A DNA stretch of 64,000 bases from Bacteroidota bacterium (GTDB taxonomy: Bacteria > Bacteroidota > Bacteroidia > AKYH767-A > OLB10): positions 1 through 64,000 of the forward strand of contig JADJMG010000031.1 of the NCBI GenBank assembly GCA_016709725.1, written 5' to 3'. A model generated the notes under the pieces. It searched no databases. It saw only the letters and a list, made by a program, of their open reading frames with translations, and was not told where the DNA came from. Numbering within the stretch: the first letter of the stretch is position 1; each line of letters begins with the position of its first letter. The position numbers and the translations under genes were made by a program. Below, in pieces: positions 44,484-53,840 of this stretch.

Positions 44484-46710
44484 CCACAGGCGGCATCAAT
44501 TGAATGAGTTTGTCGAGCATCTTCTTGTTCTCGGAATTCAAAGCAGCATCCCGTAAAAAATGTTTTTCTTTCTCGGTAAGATGCCAGCTGAGTGAAACAC
44601 GATCTTCCGTCTCAGGCATTTGAAAAATGACTACATCCATTGGCACATTCACAATGTCTTTTGCATATTGTAAATAACGATCGAAATTATAATCTTGCAT
44701 GATGATGAAATTACCAGAGACGTTTCTCATGGGTGCCATCAACTTTTCGACAATCGTTTTAACACTGTTGTTTTCTACTTTTAAATGTTTGTGTGTATCT
44801 CTGATTTGTAAGAATACAACGCCTGATGTGTTTGCGTCAATCCAATCTTTAAAAGAAAATAAAAATTGAATGGAATTCATCACACCATAATTATCACGTA
44901 TGCCAGCATCCATCACTTCAATAGCGGGTTCACTGGGTAAAGAAACTGCCGGCATCACATACGGAAAGGCGGAGTTCATGCGAAGCGCACTCGTCAACCT
45001 TATATTTTCGGCATTTTGATCTTTAAAAAATCGACTAAACTCCACACCGTTGGCAACGGGTTGAATTCCACTTTTGAAAGAACCGTTTTCTTGCAACAAA
45101 TAACTGACAGGTTGCGCTGCTATGTGTAATGCTCTTCCATCATTGATTATCGTTGGACTAATCACCACCATCGGGATGCGAGCTTCTTTTTCTGGCTTCT
45201 CATAATCACGCAGGCGTTTGTCGAGAATTCCTTTTGTGTTTTCATTCAACTGGCCTTCCCAAGCCCAAGCCCGGTCTTTTACATAATGATATTGCCCATC
45301 GGTAAACTGTTGATTATTTAAAAAGATATCAGCTACCGTCGCACTAAAGATCATCGAGTTGAGCATATCCTTACCTATGTTTTGCAAAAAGCGGTTTTGA
45401 ATATTATCATCGGCTTTCATCAAAGTATCATAGTGATTTAAGAAAAGCTCGCGGTAGTAACATAAACTAATCATCCCTCCCGAAGATCCAGTTGCAAAAG
45501 CAGTGTGGTGCATTAAATTTCCTTGGTAAACGCTATCGATCATCTGCAATGTACGAAAGCTGAAAACGCAGGAACGAAGTCCGCCACCGCTTACATTTAA
45601 TAAAACTAACTTTGGTTTTTCAACGCCTTGTTCTGTCCAGCGTAGCTTCCACTTGTCGAGAATCTCTTTTGTGTTTTTTAGGTCGTGTGCCAATAGACTG
45701 TCATTCACTTGTTCTTCCAATGACTCTCGGTTATAAGAAACTAATTTTTTAGTGTAATCTAGACCGTAGGCTTTATTCCTTGGATTCAACACTTCAAATT
45801 GTGAGAAGAAGTTGATGACAAGAAAGAGAATGATGAGCGCTGAATTAGCCCATGATCGTAGCCAATATCTAAAGACACCACTCAACATTAAAAACATAGT
45901 GATCAATAATAAAATACTTGCTCCTGCTGGAATTCTAAAAATGGAATAGTCGCGAAATAACCCGAGTAGAATAAAGATAATAAAAACGATAATTTCAATT
46001 ACGGCTGCATTCACATGATTCTGACGAAATACTCGTTCGAGCATATAGCGTTTGTAATGTCGAACATCACGTACTAATTTTAATTTAACGGGAAAGGTGA
46101 GGTAGGTGTCGACTCTCCAGCTATTTTTTCTCTGAACACCAATTAATGGTTTTAAAATTTTTGTACTGGTATCGGCGTTTTCAACGCCAAACAGTTTGTA
46201 GATGTCTTTATTGGTCACCATGAAATACCTCAATGTAGCCAAAAAGACAATGAGAATTCCGAGTAAGAACATGGAAATTTGAATCGCAACTGTACTAACA
46301 GGTAGCAATTGATAATTCAATTGGAAGCGAGCGATGCAGATGCAATACACCAACACGAAGCTTCCTGGAATAATAAAATTGTTATGACAATATTTTACAA
46401 ACGTTTTCGATAATGTCGCGAGAAAGGGGAATCGAAAACTGTTTAAGATGAAACTAGAAATATTAAATGCCATGATGAACGCACCCGTACTTAATCCCAT
46501 GATGAAGAAAGATCGTTTTCCAACTAAGCCCATGTATTCTGGATCGAGGAAGAGGTAGGGAATTCCAAAACGTGAGGCGAGCGATTGCGTAACAAAACCA
46601 AATAGCAAGAGCCAATACAAGATCATCATCTGATTTTTTTTAAAATGCATGATGACCAGTTGTACTGGAAAACTAAATAAAATCCGCGAAGCTAATTTGT
46701 GAAGATTCAT
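44410..46710 (-). CDS. Membrane-anchored patatin-like phospholipase
   Basis: 766 residues. The N-terminal 310 residues hold about seven hydrophobic segments. From about 366 a patatin domain follows: oxyanion-hole loop V-S-G-G-G-L-R-S, nucleophile S410 in G-S-S-G-G and the catalytic Asp in M-D-A-G-I-R-D-N-Y-G. The Asp motif is D-A-G where classic patatins have D-G-[AG]. It should act as a Ser/Asp lipid acyl hydrolase at the inner membrane. The last 25 codons overlap the end of the E1 gene on the other strand. The next gene upstream on this strand, cdsA, is 72 bases away and also concerns phospholipids. Confidence 0.85.
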   Translation of the reverse strand: MNLHKLASRILFSFPVQLVIMHFKKNQMMILYWLLLFGFVTQSLASRFGIPYLFLDPEYMGLVGKRSFFIMGLSTGAFIMAFNISSFILNSFRFPFLATLSKTFVKYCHNNFIIPGSFVLVYCICIARFQLNYQLLPVSTVAIQISMFLLGILIVFLATLRYFMVTNKDIYKLFGVENADTSTKILKPLIGVQRKNSWRVDTYLTFPVKLKLVRDVRHYKRYMLERVFRQNHVNAAVIEIIVFIIFILLGLFRDYSIFRIPAGASILLLITMFLMLSGVFRYWLRSWANSALIILFLVINFFSQFEVLNPRNKAYGLDYTKKLVSYNRESLEEQVNDSLLAHDLKNTKEILDKWKLRWTEQGVEKPKLVLLNVSGGGLRSCVFSFRTLQMIDSVYQGNLMHHTAFATGSSGGMISLCYYRELFLNHYDTLMKADDNIQNRFLQNIGKDMLNSMIFSATVADIFLNNQQFTDGQYHYVKDRAWAWEGQLNENTKGILDKRLRDYEKPEKEARIPMVVISPTIINDGRALHIAAQPVSYLLQENGSFKSGIQPVANGVEFSRFFKDQNAENIRLTSALRMNSAFPYVMPAVSLPSEPAIEVMDAGIRDNYGVMNSIQFLFSFKDWIDANTSGVVFLQIRDTHKHLKVENNSVKTIVEKLMAPMRNVSGNFIIMQDYNFDRYLQYAKDIVNVPMDVVIFQMPETEDRVSLSWHLTEKEKHFLRDAALNSENKKMLDKLIQLMPPVVSKPQALAGPLQNASSANNSTLKH

Positions 46711-46782
46711 TACTTACTATAGCTAACGAATTTATACGGGAATACAGTATAAAAGTTAGCTTGAATAATAAGTTTTTCCCAT

Positions 46783-47598
46783 CTACTTGTTAACGAAGTA
46801 GGAGAGGTAGGCCCAAACAAAGGGGACACTCAGGAATAAAGCATCAAAACGATCGAGCAATCCTCCATGTCCTGGCAGTATATTTCCAGAGTCTTTCACT
46901 CCTAAACTGCGCTTTAAAAGGGATTCGCAGAGGTCGCCTAAAATACCTGTAACCACAATGATGAAAGCAATGATCAACCATGAAATGAGATCAATTTGAT
47001 TTTGGTAAAGACTCAGTAAATAGGCAATTCCTAACGTACTCAACCCTCCTCCAATGACTCCTTCCCACGATTTTTTTGGAGAAATGCGCTCAAAGAGTCG
47101 GTGTTTGCCCATCAAATTTCCAAATACATAAGCAAAGGAATCACTACTCCATACCAAGAAAAAGTATCCCAGAAGAATTCCTCGGTCATATTCACCACCT
47201 TGAACCGAAATGGAACTTAACAACGCAAAAGGAATAATGACATACAAATTTCCGAGTAAGGTATATCCAATGTTCCCAAACGGATGTTTCTTTTTACGAT
47301 ATAATTCCGCTATGAAAATGAGTACACTCAATGGTGCCAAGAAAACTAATAATTTTTGATGTTCAATGGAAAAGGAAGCATGCGAGATAAATATATAAGT
47401 GAAAGCCCCCAATAGCAATCCCATCATTTTGTTGGGTTGGTTTTCTGTGTTCGAGACTAACGTATAGAATTCATTCAAACTAATGAGAGCTGCTAATAAA
47501 AAAAGTAGTTGAAATGAAAGTGGACCGTACCAAATGGAAGCAATAACACCACCTGTAAAAATGGATCCTGTGATCAGTCTTTGCCAAAGATTACTCAT
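46783..47598 (-). CDS. cdsA: Phosphatidate cytidylyltransferase
   Basis: 271 residues with about seven membrane helices and the complete CDP-DG synthase signature S-L-L-K-R-S-L-G-V-K-D-S-G followed by L-P-G-H-G-G-L-L-D-R-F-D near the C-terminus. It makes CDP-diacylglycerol from phosphatidic acid and CTP, the branch point of phospholipid synthesis. It overlaps the DUF2007 gene by 4 bases in a leftward operon ftsH-LUD-DUF2007-cdsA. Confidence 0.95.
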   Translation of the reverse strand: MSNLWQRLITGSIFTGGVIASIWYGPLSFQLLFLLAALISLNEFYTLVSNTENQPNKMMGLLLGAFTYIFISHASFSIEHQKLLVFLAPLSVLIFIAELYRKKKHPFGNIGYTLLGNLYVIIPFALLSSISVQGGEYDRGILLGYFFLVWSSDSFAYVFGNLMGKHRLFERISPKKSWEGVIGGGLSTLGIAYLLSLYQNQIDLISWLIIAFIIVVTGILGDLCESLLKRSLGVKDSGNILPGHGGLLDRFDALFLSVPFVWAYLSYFVNK

Positions 47599-47810
47599 AA
47601 TAAATCATTTTCGGTGAGAATAAGTTTAGCTCTGTCTACTAGATCTGCAGATACATAAAGTTCAATTTCTCCAAATATATACGATGAATCTTTTTTATTG
47701 ATTTTGTAAGCAGGTATCTCGTGTTCTTCTAACAAAGAAATAGCTGCGGCAATTTCAAGTGGCTTGGTGCTGGTATAAATTAATAGGAAGTCCACTTCTT
47801 CATTCCCCAT
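47595..47810 (-). CDS. DUF2007-type small protein
   Basis: 71 residues in a ferredoxin-like layout: Y-T-S-T-K-P-L-E-I-A-A-A-I-S-L-L-E-E-H-E-I-P-A-Y, then I-E-L-Y-V-S-A-D-L-V-D-R-A-K. This matches the DUF2007 'putative signal transducing' family, which has no proven reaction. It overlaps both neighbours (11 bases with the LUD gene, 4 with cdsA), so it is part of the operon. Confidence 0.78.
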   Translation of the reverse strand: MGNEEVDFLLIYTSTKPLEIAAAISLLEEHEIPAYKINKKDSSYIFGEIELYVSADLVDRAKLILTENDLL

Positions 47811-48447
47811 CGTCGCGATCGTTGATTAGGAATAAATATAATTGTCGCGGACCATGTGCACCAATCACCAATTTACCATCAATGTCGGCTGTTCTGCTAG
47901 GACCTGTCACTATACTTAACGCGGATGGCATCTTCGCATATTTATGTCGCAGACATACCAAGGCATCTTTCATATCCACAGTTAGCTGACTTGCTTTGGC
48001 CAGTACAACGTGAAAAGGGGCGTAAGCGGGAATGGTTCTGCTTTGTTCTTTTGAGGAGAAAACGATGCTGCCGGTTCTTGCAATTAGACATTCGCAAGTG
48101 CTTATTCCAACATCTATATTTAATTTGCCTTCTAAAATTAATTCATGGGGAAGTTCGCATTCGGTCAGTAAATTACTGATGCCGTCTTCCACACAATAGA
48201 TGTTTTTCCATTTGTGAATCATGCCCAGACTCACCAAATTTTCCATGAACTCCAGTTCGCTGTCGATCAAGAAAAATTTTACACCTGCCGCTTCTGCTTT
48301 TTCTGCGAAGATCAATAAGGGATCTTCGTCAGTAATGTGATAGATGGGTGCGTCGAGAGAAAGTTGAGGATATGGGTTGTCCGTCTTCGATAAGATCGAA
48401 GCTCTAATTTTCTTGAGTACTTTCTCTCTGTTGGTACTTTCGTCCAC
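47800..48447 (-). CDS. LUD-domain protein (LutC/YkgG family)
   Basis: 215 residues with the C-terminal LUD signature A-R-T-G-S-I-V, then V-T-G-P-S-R-T-A-D-I-D-G-K-L-V-I-G-A-H-G-P. The family includes LutC, a subunit for L-lactate oxidation, but the LutA and LutB partners are not nearby. In Bacteroidota a lone LUD gene next to ftsH is common, as I recall, so a different role is likely. It starts 20 bases past the ftsH stop and overlaps the DUF2007 gene. Confidence 0.85.
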   Translation of the reverse strand: MDESTNREKVLKKIRASILSKTDNPYPQLSLDAPIYHITDEDPLLIFAEKAEAAGVKFFLIDSELEFMENLVSLGMIHKWKNIYCVEDGISNLLTECELPHELILEGKLNIDVGISTCECLIARTGSIVFSSKEQSRTIPAYAPFHVVLAKASQLTVDMKDALVCLRHKYAKMPSALSIVTGPSRTADIDGKLVIGAHGPRQLYLFLINDRDDGE

Positions 48448-48467
48448 ACATCAACGTTATCGATGGC

Positions 48468-50501
48468 TTATGCCGGAGAATTTTCTTGAGATGGTGTTTC
48501 TTCAGCTTTAATAGCGATCACTTCTTCCACAGGAACATTCACTAATTTTTCGTTCTCTTCTTTGTCCCATGTTCTTTTTCCAAAAACACGCTCTAAATCT
48601 TCTTTATAGATCACTTCTTTTTCCAATAAGGTCGCCGCTAAAATATCGAGCTTCGATTTATTGTTTTGAAGTAACTCAAGTGTTTTTGTATACGCGTGGT
48701 CAATCAATTTCTTTACTTCAAAATCGATTAACTCCGCTGTCTTTTCGCTATATGGTTTTGTGAAATTATAATCAGCGTTACCGGATGAATCATAATAACT
48801 GATATTTCCCAACGCATCATTTAAACCAAATACCGTTACTGTTGCATACGCTTGCTTGGTAATTTTTTCCAAGTCGCTTAAAGCACCTGTCGAGATCGTT
48901 CCAAATTTCACTTGTTCTGCAGCGCGACCACCCAAGGCAGCACATATTTCATCTAAAATTTGTTCGCGTGTTGTAATCTGTCTTTCCTCTGGTAAGTACC
49001 ATGCAGCGCCCAAAGAATTTCCTCTAGGAACGATGGTAACTTTGATTAATGGTGCTGTATGCTCCAATAACCAACTCACCGCAGCATGTCCTGACTCATG
49101 ATAAGCAATTACATTTTTTTCATGCGTGGAGATGATTTTATTTTTCTTTTCTAATCCACCCACAATACGATCCACAGCATCTAAGAAATCTTGATGTCCA
49201 ATGGCCGTTTTGTTTCTTCTAGCTGCAATCAAAGCGGCTTCATTACACAAATTGGCTAAGTCAGCACCAGAGAATCCTGGAGTTTGTTTTGCCAAGAAAT
49301 CTAAGTCAACCGTGTTGTCTAATTTCAATGGCTTCGCATGCACTTTGAAAATTTCTTTTCTTCCATTTAAGTCAGGAAGCTCCACATAAATCTGTCTATC
49401 GAATCGTCCTGGACGAAGTAATGCTCTATCTAAAATATCAGCACGGTTCGTTGCTGCTAAGATGATGACACCAGAATTACTTCCAAATCCATCCATCTCT
49501 GTCAACAGCTGATTCAAGGTACTCTCACGCTCATCATTAGCAGAGAAAGAAGGTTGTTTGCCACGGGCACGACCAATAGCATCAATCTCATCAATGAAAA
49601 TAATACTGGGTGCTTTTTCTTTTGCTTGACGGAATAAATCACGTACACGACTTGCACCAACACCCACAAACATCTCCACGAAATCGGAACCTGATAATGA
49701 GAAGAAAGGAACTTGTGCTTCTCCAGCCACTGCTTTTGCTAAAAGAGTTTTACCTGTTCCCGGAGGACCTACAAGCAATGCACCTCTAGGAATTTTTCCA
49801 CCGAGCTGAGTATATTTTTTTGGAGTTTTTAGGAAATCTACTGTTTCCATTACCTCAATTTTCGCTTCTTCTAATCCTGCTACATCATTGAAAGTAACTT
49901 TCACATGTAAGTCTTTGTCGAATAGCGTTGCTTTTGATTTTCCAATATTGAAAATCTGACTTCCGCCACCGCCATTACCCATTCTACGAATGATAAACAT
50001 GTAAATCACAATCAACAAAAAGAAAGGAAGAATCCATGATAACAAATCCCAATAACCTCTGTCGTTATTATTGTATACAATATTTACGTGTTGGTCGAGA
50101 GGTAATTCTTTTTGAACTTCATCTAAGTCCTTCTTAAAACTTCCAACATCACCAATGGTAAATGCATAGTGAGGACCTTCATTCACACCATTACCAAATG
50201 CTTTTTTGCTGACACCTTTAAATGCAGGATCCGCAAGCTTTGTTTTCTTGATGTATACTTGAACAATTTCCTTATTCACCACAACGATGCGGTCAATATC
50301 TCCTTGTTTCACCCAAGCCGAAAACTGCGACCAAGTTGCCTCCTTGGGGTGATTACCCCAATCAAACAAATTGATCCCAATTAACATCAGGAGGATTATT
50401 CCATAAATCCAATAAAAATTAAAGTTGAAGCGTGGTTGTTTTTGCTTCTGGAAACTGTTGAAAGGCTTTTTCTTTTCTTCCGGTTGACTTTGCTCAGACA
50501 T
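48468..50501 (-). CDS. ftsH: ATP-dependent zinc metalloprotease FtsH
   Basis: 677 residues: a Pro/Lys-rich N-terminus, membrane helix at about 29-47, periplasmic domain, second helix at about 155-175, AAA+ module with Walker A G-P-P-G-T-G-K-T near 244, second-region-of-homology R-P-G-R-F-D-R, and the zinc site H-E-S-G-H near 465. It degrades membrane and regulatory proteins. First gene of a leftward operon with LUD, DUF2007 and cdsA; rsfS is just upstream, 52 bases away. Intact, no frame problems. Confidence 0.98.
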   Translation of the reverse strand: MSEQSQPEEKKKPFNSFQKQKQPRFNFNFYWIYGIILLMLIGINLFDWGNHPKEATWSQFSAWVKQGDIDRIVVVNKEIVQVYIKKTKLADPAFKGVSKKAFGNGVNEGPHYAFTIGDVGSFKKDLDEVQKELPLDQHVNIVYNNNDRGYWDLLSWILPFFLLIVIYMFIIRRMGNGGGGSQIFNIGKSKATLFDKDLHVKVTFNDVAGLEEAKIEVMETVDFLKTPKKYTQLGGKIPRGALLVGPPGTGKTLLAKAVAGEAQVPFFSLSGSDFVEMFVGVGASRVRDLFRQAKEKAPSIIFIDEIDAIGRARGKQPSFSANDERESTLNQLLTEMDGFGSNSGVIILAATNRADILDRALLRPGRFDRQIYVELPDLNGRKEIFKVHAKPLKLDNTVDLDFLAKQTPGFSGADLANLCNEAALIAARRNKTAIGHQDFLDAVDRIVGGLEKKNKIISTHEKNVIAYHESGHAAVSWLLEHTAPLIKVTIVPRGNSLGAAWYLPEERQITTREQILDEICAALGGRAAEQVKFGTISTGALSDLEKITKQAYATVTVFGLNDALGNISYYDSSGNADYNFTKPYSEKTAELIDFEVKKLIDHAYTKTLELLQNNKSKLDILAATLLEKEVIYKEDLERVFGKRTWDKEENEKLVNVPVEEVIAIKAEETPSQENSPA

Positions 50502-50553
50502 TTTTTTTCGTTCTCTTCTTAAGTGCTAAGGTCTATAGTAAACGCTTAACGAT

Positions 50554-50949
50554 TCAATTGTTATCTGTAATTCTTATTATTTCCGCATCCGCCCAAAGAC
50601 GTTCAATTCCGTAATAATCTCTTTGTTCGGGTTGGAAGATATGAACTACTACGCTTATATAGTCGATTAACACCCATAGCGCATTTTTAACTCCTTCAAT
50701 ATGTTCGGGATTTTCCCCGCATTCTATTAATACTGTTTCTTCTACTGATCTTGCGATTCCTTCTACTTGAGTGGATGAATCACCTTGACACACAATGAAA
50801 AAATCAGAAACGACCCCGCCAATGTTTCTAAGGTCCATCACTACTATTTCTTTTGCTTTTCGATCTTGTAAACCTTTTATGACACCATTCACTAAAACGT
50901 CGTCAATGACTTCAGGTTTCCTATTTCTTGCAGCAGCACTTTTTACCAT
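50554..50949 (-). CDS. rsfS: Ribosome silencing factor RsfS
   Basis: 131 residues of the RsfS/YbeB/Iojap family: K-E-I-V-V-M-D-L-R-N-I, S-D-F-F-I-V-C-Q-G-D-S-S-T-Q-V and W-V-L-I-D-Y-I-S-V-V-V-H-I-F, ending Y-Y-G-I-E-R-L-W. It binds L14 and blocks subunit joining in stationary phase. Divergent from birA over a 49-base gap; ftsH follows in the same direction and may be co-transcribed. Confidence 0.95.
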   Translation of the reverse strand: MVKSAAARNRKPEVIDDVLVNGVIKGLQDRKAKEIVVMDLRNIGGVVSDFFIVCQGDSSTQVEGIARSVEETVLIECGENPEHIEGVKNALWVLIDYISVVVHIFQPEQRDYYGIERLWADAEIIRITDNN

Positions 50950-50964
50950 TCGGATCTATTAGAG

Positions 50965-50980
50965 TATTTTTGCAAAATTA
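50965..50980. promoter_or_regulatory. Back-to-back -7 boxes of the divergent rsfS and birA genes
   Basis: TATTTTTG (50965-50972, +) and TAATTTTG (50973-50980, -) both match TAnnTTTG and abut exactly. Start sites would fall about 20 bases before birA and about 15 before rsfS, so leaders are very short. No clear -33 elements are visible. Confidence 0.5.
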
Positions 50981-50998
50981 CTCATTTTTAACCCCGAA

Positions 50999-51733
50999 AT
51001 GAATTTAATCGTACTCTCTTCTGTTGATTCTACTAACAATTATTTACAGACTTTGTTTGATAATAATTCGCTCGATGAGGGCACGGTCGTTATTAGCTTG
51101 GAGCAAACGAAGGGTCGTGGTCAGAGAGGAAATTCATGGCAGAGTCTTCCTGGAGACGGTCTTTACGCTTCAATATTGTTTTTGCCCCCAAATTTTTCTG
51201 TTGAAAACCAATATTACTTGAATAAGGCAATAGCCTGCGGAACAGCAAGGTATATCGCTTCTAAGGTCAGTGATGATGTGAAGATTAAGTGGCCAAACGA
51301 TATATTAATGGGTGATAAAAAAGTAGCTGGAATTCTCATCGAGAACAGTATTCGAGGCAGTTTCCTGAGCACTTGTATTGCTGGAATAGGGATTAATTTG
51401 AATCAATTGCATTTTGATTTTAATTACGGGACTCCTGGTACTTCCTTGAGAATATCTAGCAATAATAGATATGATCCAGAATTGGAGATTACTAAGCTAT
51501 TTGATGAGATATGGTCTGATTATCAGCTACTTTTGAAAGGAAAATATGATTTGATCGCTTCAGATTACCAAAAGTTACTTTATAAAGCAGGAGAGGAAAG
51601 TAGGTTTATATCGGATCAAGAATTTTCCAAAGGAATTTTAGTTGAGGTTGATAAGGAAGGAGCTGCCATTATTGAGGTAGATGGTAAGCGACTGCGATGT
51701 ATTCATCCTCAAACTCGAATGATTGTGAAGTAA
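50999..51733 (+). CDS. birA: Biotin-[acetyl-CoA-carboxylase] ligase
   Basis: 244 residues, catalytic domain only (no N-terminal repressor HTH): D-S-T-N-N-Y at the start, the biotinyl-AMP loop K-G-R-G-Q-R-G-N-S-W and K-W-P-N-D-I-L with K-V-A-G-I-L-I-E. A C-terminal SH3-like domain covers the last 50 residues. It attaches biotin to carboxylase carrier proteins. Divergent from rsfS; the stop lies 13 bases from the convergent SRPBCC gene. Confidence 0.95.
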   Translation: MNLIVLSSVDSTNNYLQTLFDNNSLDEGTVVISLEQTKGRGQRGNSWQSLPGDGLYASILFLPPNFSVENQYYLNKAIACGTARYIASKVSDDVKIKWPNDILMGDKKVAGILIENSIRGSFLSTCIAGIGINLNQLHFDFNYGTPGTSLRISSNNRYDPELEITKLFDEIWSDYQLLLKGKYDLIASDYQKLLYKAGEESRFISDQEFSKGILVEVDKEGAAIIEVDGKRLRCIHPQTRMIVK

Positions 51734-51746
51734 AGAAAGAGTTGAA

Positions 51747-52149
51747 TTAAGCAGTATGCATACTTTGATACTTGCGCACCAATAAATTTAAAAATTAGCC
51801 AACGGCTTTTCCGCCATCATTTTTAAGAATGGATTTAAATCGGCATCAAAAATAATTGTAATTCAGAGGTGCCATCATTACAATCTGCAATTTTGCAGAT
51901 GAGCTTTAAATCGAAAGGAGCTTTTTCATGCTTCGCCATCACTACCTCTGTAAAAGGAGTTTTGCTCTCGTATTTAAGTCCCAGTGTAGCCATCCCTTTG
52001 ATGGTAAATTTGCAAGTTTCACCAGTTACTGTAAATCCTTCTACCTGCTCCGGCATTAGATTTCCAATATTATTGAAGTCGCCAAGGAAATTATAAATTT
52101 CTTCGGCTTTCTGATTTACAATCACTTTTTCACTTTCTATTCTGGTCAT
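51747..52149 (-). CDS. SRPBCC (START-like) small ligand-binding protein, two indels
   Basis: The clean frame ends at 51835 after 104 residues, short for this fold. One T added to the run near 51845 gives Q-L-F-F-D-A-D-L-N-P-F-L-K-M-M-A-E-K-P-L-A-N-F, and another T near 51795 extends it with L-N-L-L-V-R-K-Y-Q to a TAA at 51747. Corrected length 134 residues with the expected C-terminal helix. The fold binds hydrophobic ligands in a helix-grip cavity; role unknown. Both breaks lie in T homopolymers, so they look like sequencing errors. Confidence 0.75.
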
Positions 52150-52189
52150 CTCTTTGCAGTGTTTAATGCTAAAATATTTTCAATAAATA

Positions 52190-52828
52190 TTAACCGTTTG
52201 CCTTCCAAATTTCCGGTTTCTTTCTCCACGATTCCAATAAGGGAAGTTCTTCTTTACGCACATACCCTGTAGCGATGGCTTGTTTAATTAAAACATCATA
52301 ATTACTTAATGAATACCATGGACAAGCAGCTTTTCTAAAATTCTCGTTCGCACTTTCAAATCCGTAAGTAAAAATAGAGACTAAACCTTTCACTAGAACA
52401 TTATTCTTCCTTAATTCCTCTACTGCTTTTAGACTACTTCCTCCAGTAGAAATCAAATCTTCAATCACTACGGCTGATTGGTTAGGCTGCACTTCACCTT
52501 CGATGGTATTTTGTCGGCCGTGTTCCTTTGGATTGGGACGAATATAAACGAAAGGTAATCCCATCGCTTCGGCAACTAAGGCCCCTGGAGCGATGGCAGC
52601 GGTGGCTACTCCAGCAATAATATCTGGTCGTCCGAACTTGCTTTCAATCAACTTTACGAGCTCTTGTCGGATGAAAGTCCTTACCCGAGGATAGGAGAGA
52701 GCCACTCGGTTGTCGCAGTAAATGGGTGATTTCCAGCCAGAAGCCCAAGTAAACGGCTGATCAGGCTGCAATTTAATCGCTTTGATTTGAAGCAGGAATT
52801 CGGCTACTTTTGATGCGGTATCATCCAT
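52190..52828 (-). CDS. pyrE: Orotate phosphoribosyltransferase
   Basis: I start at 52828 (M-D-D-T-A-S-K-V-A-E-F-L-L) since family members begin at this helix; the frame is open to 52861. 212 residues with F-T-W-A-S-G-W-K-S-P-I-Y, the P-N-P-K-E-H-G flexible loop and PRPP motif V-V-I-E-D-L-I-S-T-G-G-S-S. It makes OMP from orotate in pyrimidine synthesis. Divergent from the NUDIX gene over about 60 bases; follows no operon partner from the pyr pathway. Confidence 0.95.
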   Translation of the reverse strand: MDDTASKVAEFLLQIKAIKLQPDQPFTWASGWKSPIYCDNRVALSYPRVRTFIRQELVKLIESKFGRPDIIAGVATAAIAPGALVAEAMGLPFVYIRPNPKEHGRQNTIEGEVQPNQSAVVIEDLISTGGSSLKAVEELRKNNVLVKGLVSIFTYGFESANENFRKAACPWYSLSNYDVLIKQAIATGYVRKEELPLLESWRKKPEIWKANG

Positions 52829-52892
52829 GAACCACAAACCTAATGGATTCATGTGAAACAACCAATCTTTTAAACCCTAAGCAACCCAAAAC

Positions 52893-53534
52893 ATGTATCA
52901 GGTTTATATTAATGAGCGACTTTTAAAATTTGTGGGAACTTACGATCCCATCGGCAATGCCGAAATAGTGATCAAATTGAAGGGCACTGAACCCAAAGAC
53001 CATCTCAGAGTTTTAGTCAAGGCATTTGAGGAAAATCCACAAACGGAAAGTTTAGTTATTCAATCGGAGAACATCGACGAAACTTGGAAAAAATTCACTT
53101 CACTTTATACCATTTTAAAAGCAGCCGGTGGAGTGGTCATCAATTCCCAAACCAATAAACTGCTGATGATTTTCCGAAATGGTAAATGGGATTTGCCTAA
53201 AGGAAAAATTGAAGCCGGCGAAGAAGCCGATGTGGCTGCTGTGCGCGAAGTGTATGAAGAATGTGGCATTGGTGAACTAAAACTATCCAAGCAAATAAAA
53301 ACGAGTTTCCATACGTACCCATACAAGGAAACAGTCATCCTTAAAAAAACGTATTGGTTTTTGATGAGTAGCACTGACATCAGCACACCGGTTCCTCAAT
53401 TGGAGGAGGGAATTGTTGAAGCAAGATGGATGGACAAAGCTGAAGTAAAAAAAGCCTTAAAGAATGCATACTCCTCCATTGTAGAATTATTGAACGAGCA
53501 AATTTTAGAAACGGAGTATAGACCGTTAGGGTAA
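52893..53534 (+). CDS. NUDIX hydrolase
   Basis: 213 residues. An N-terminal domain of about 75 residues precedes the NUDIX fold; the NUDIX box runs from G104 (G-K-I-E-A-G-E-E, then A-A-V-R-E-V-Y-E-E-C-G-I), with all metal-binding Glu present. It hydrolyses a nucleoside diphosphate linked to another group; substrate not predictable. The stop codon is immediately followed by the AATTC word repeat. Confidence 0.88.
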   Translation: MYQVYINERLLKFVGTYDPIGNAEIVIKLKGTEPKDHLRVLVKAFEENPQTESLVIQSENIDETWKKFTSLYTILKAAGGVVINSQTNKLLMIFRNGKWDLPKGKIEAGEEADVAAVREVYEECGIGELKLSKQIKTSFHTYPYKETVILKKTYWFLMSSTDISTPVPQLEEGIVEARWMDKAEVKKALKNAYSSIVELLNEQILETEYRPLG

Positions 53535-53840
53535 TTCAGAATGTAGAATTCAGAATTCAGAATTGGGTGATTGAATTTTGGATAGAAATTTTAGTTAAAG
53601 TAGAGGAAATTAAATGTTAGCTGACTGGTGTGGTTGTTGAATGCAGTGATAAATAAATTATTGACCTATTGCATAGCAACCGGTGGATTATAAACGGTCT
53701 TTTTGTAAAATTCTAAATTTTGTACCTCGACACGAAAAATTGTGGCAAGAATTTTAAGTGAGGATTATTCGACTTTTGACTATTGCAATTGGGTTTTCAG
53801 AATTAGCAATCGCTATTTGGTTTGAGTAATATAAGACCTC
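53535..53840. other. Gene-free stretch starting with an AATTC word repeat
   Basis: 53533-53564 is a run of AATTCAGAA-type words (AGAATTCAGAATTCAGAATT). The remainder is AT-rich with no gene or RNA recognised. Confidence 0.5.
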
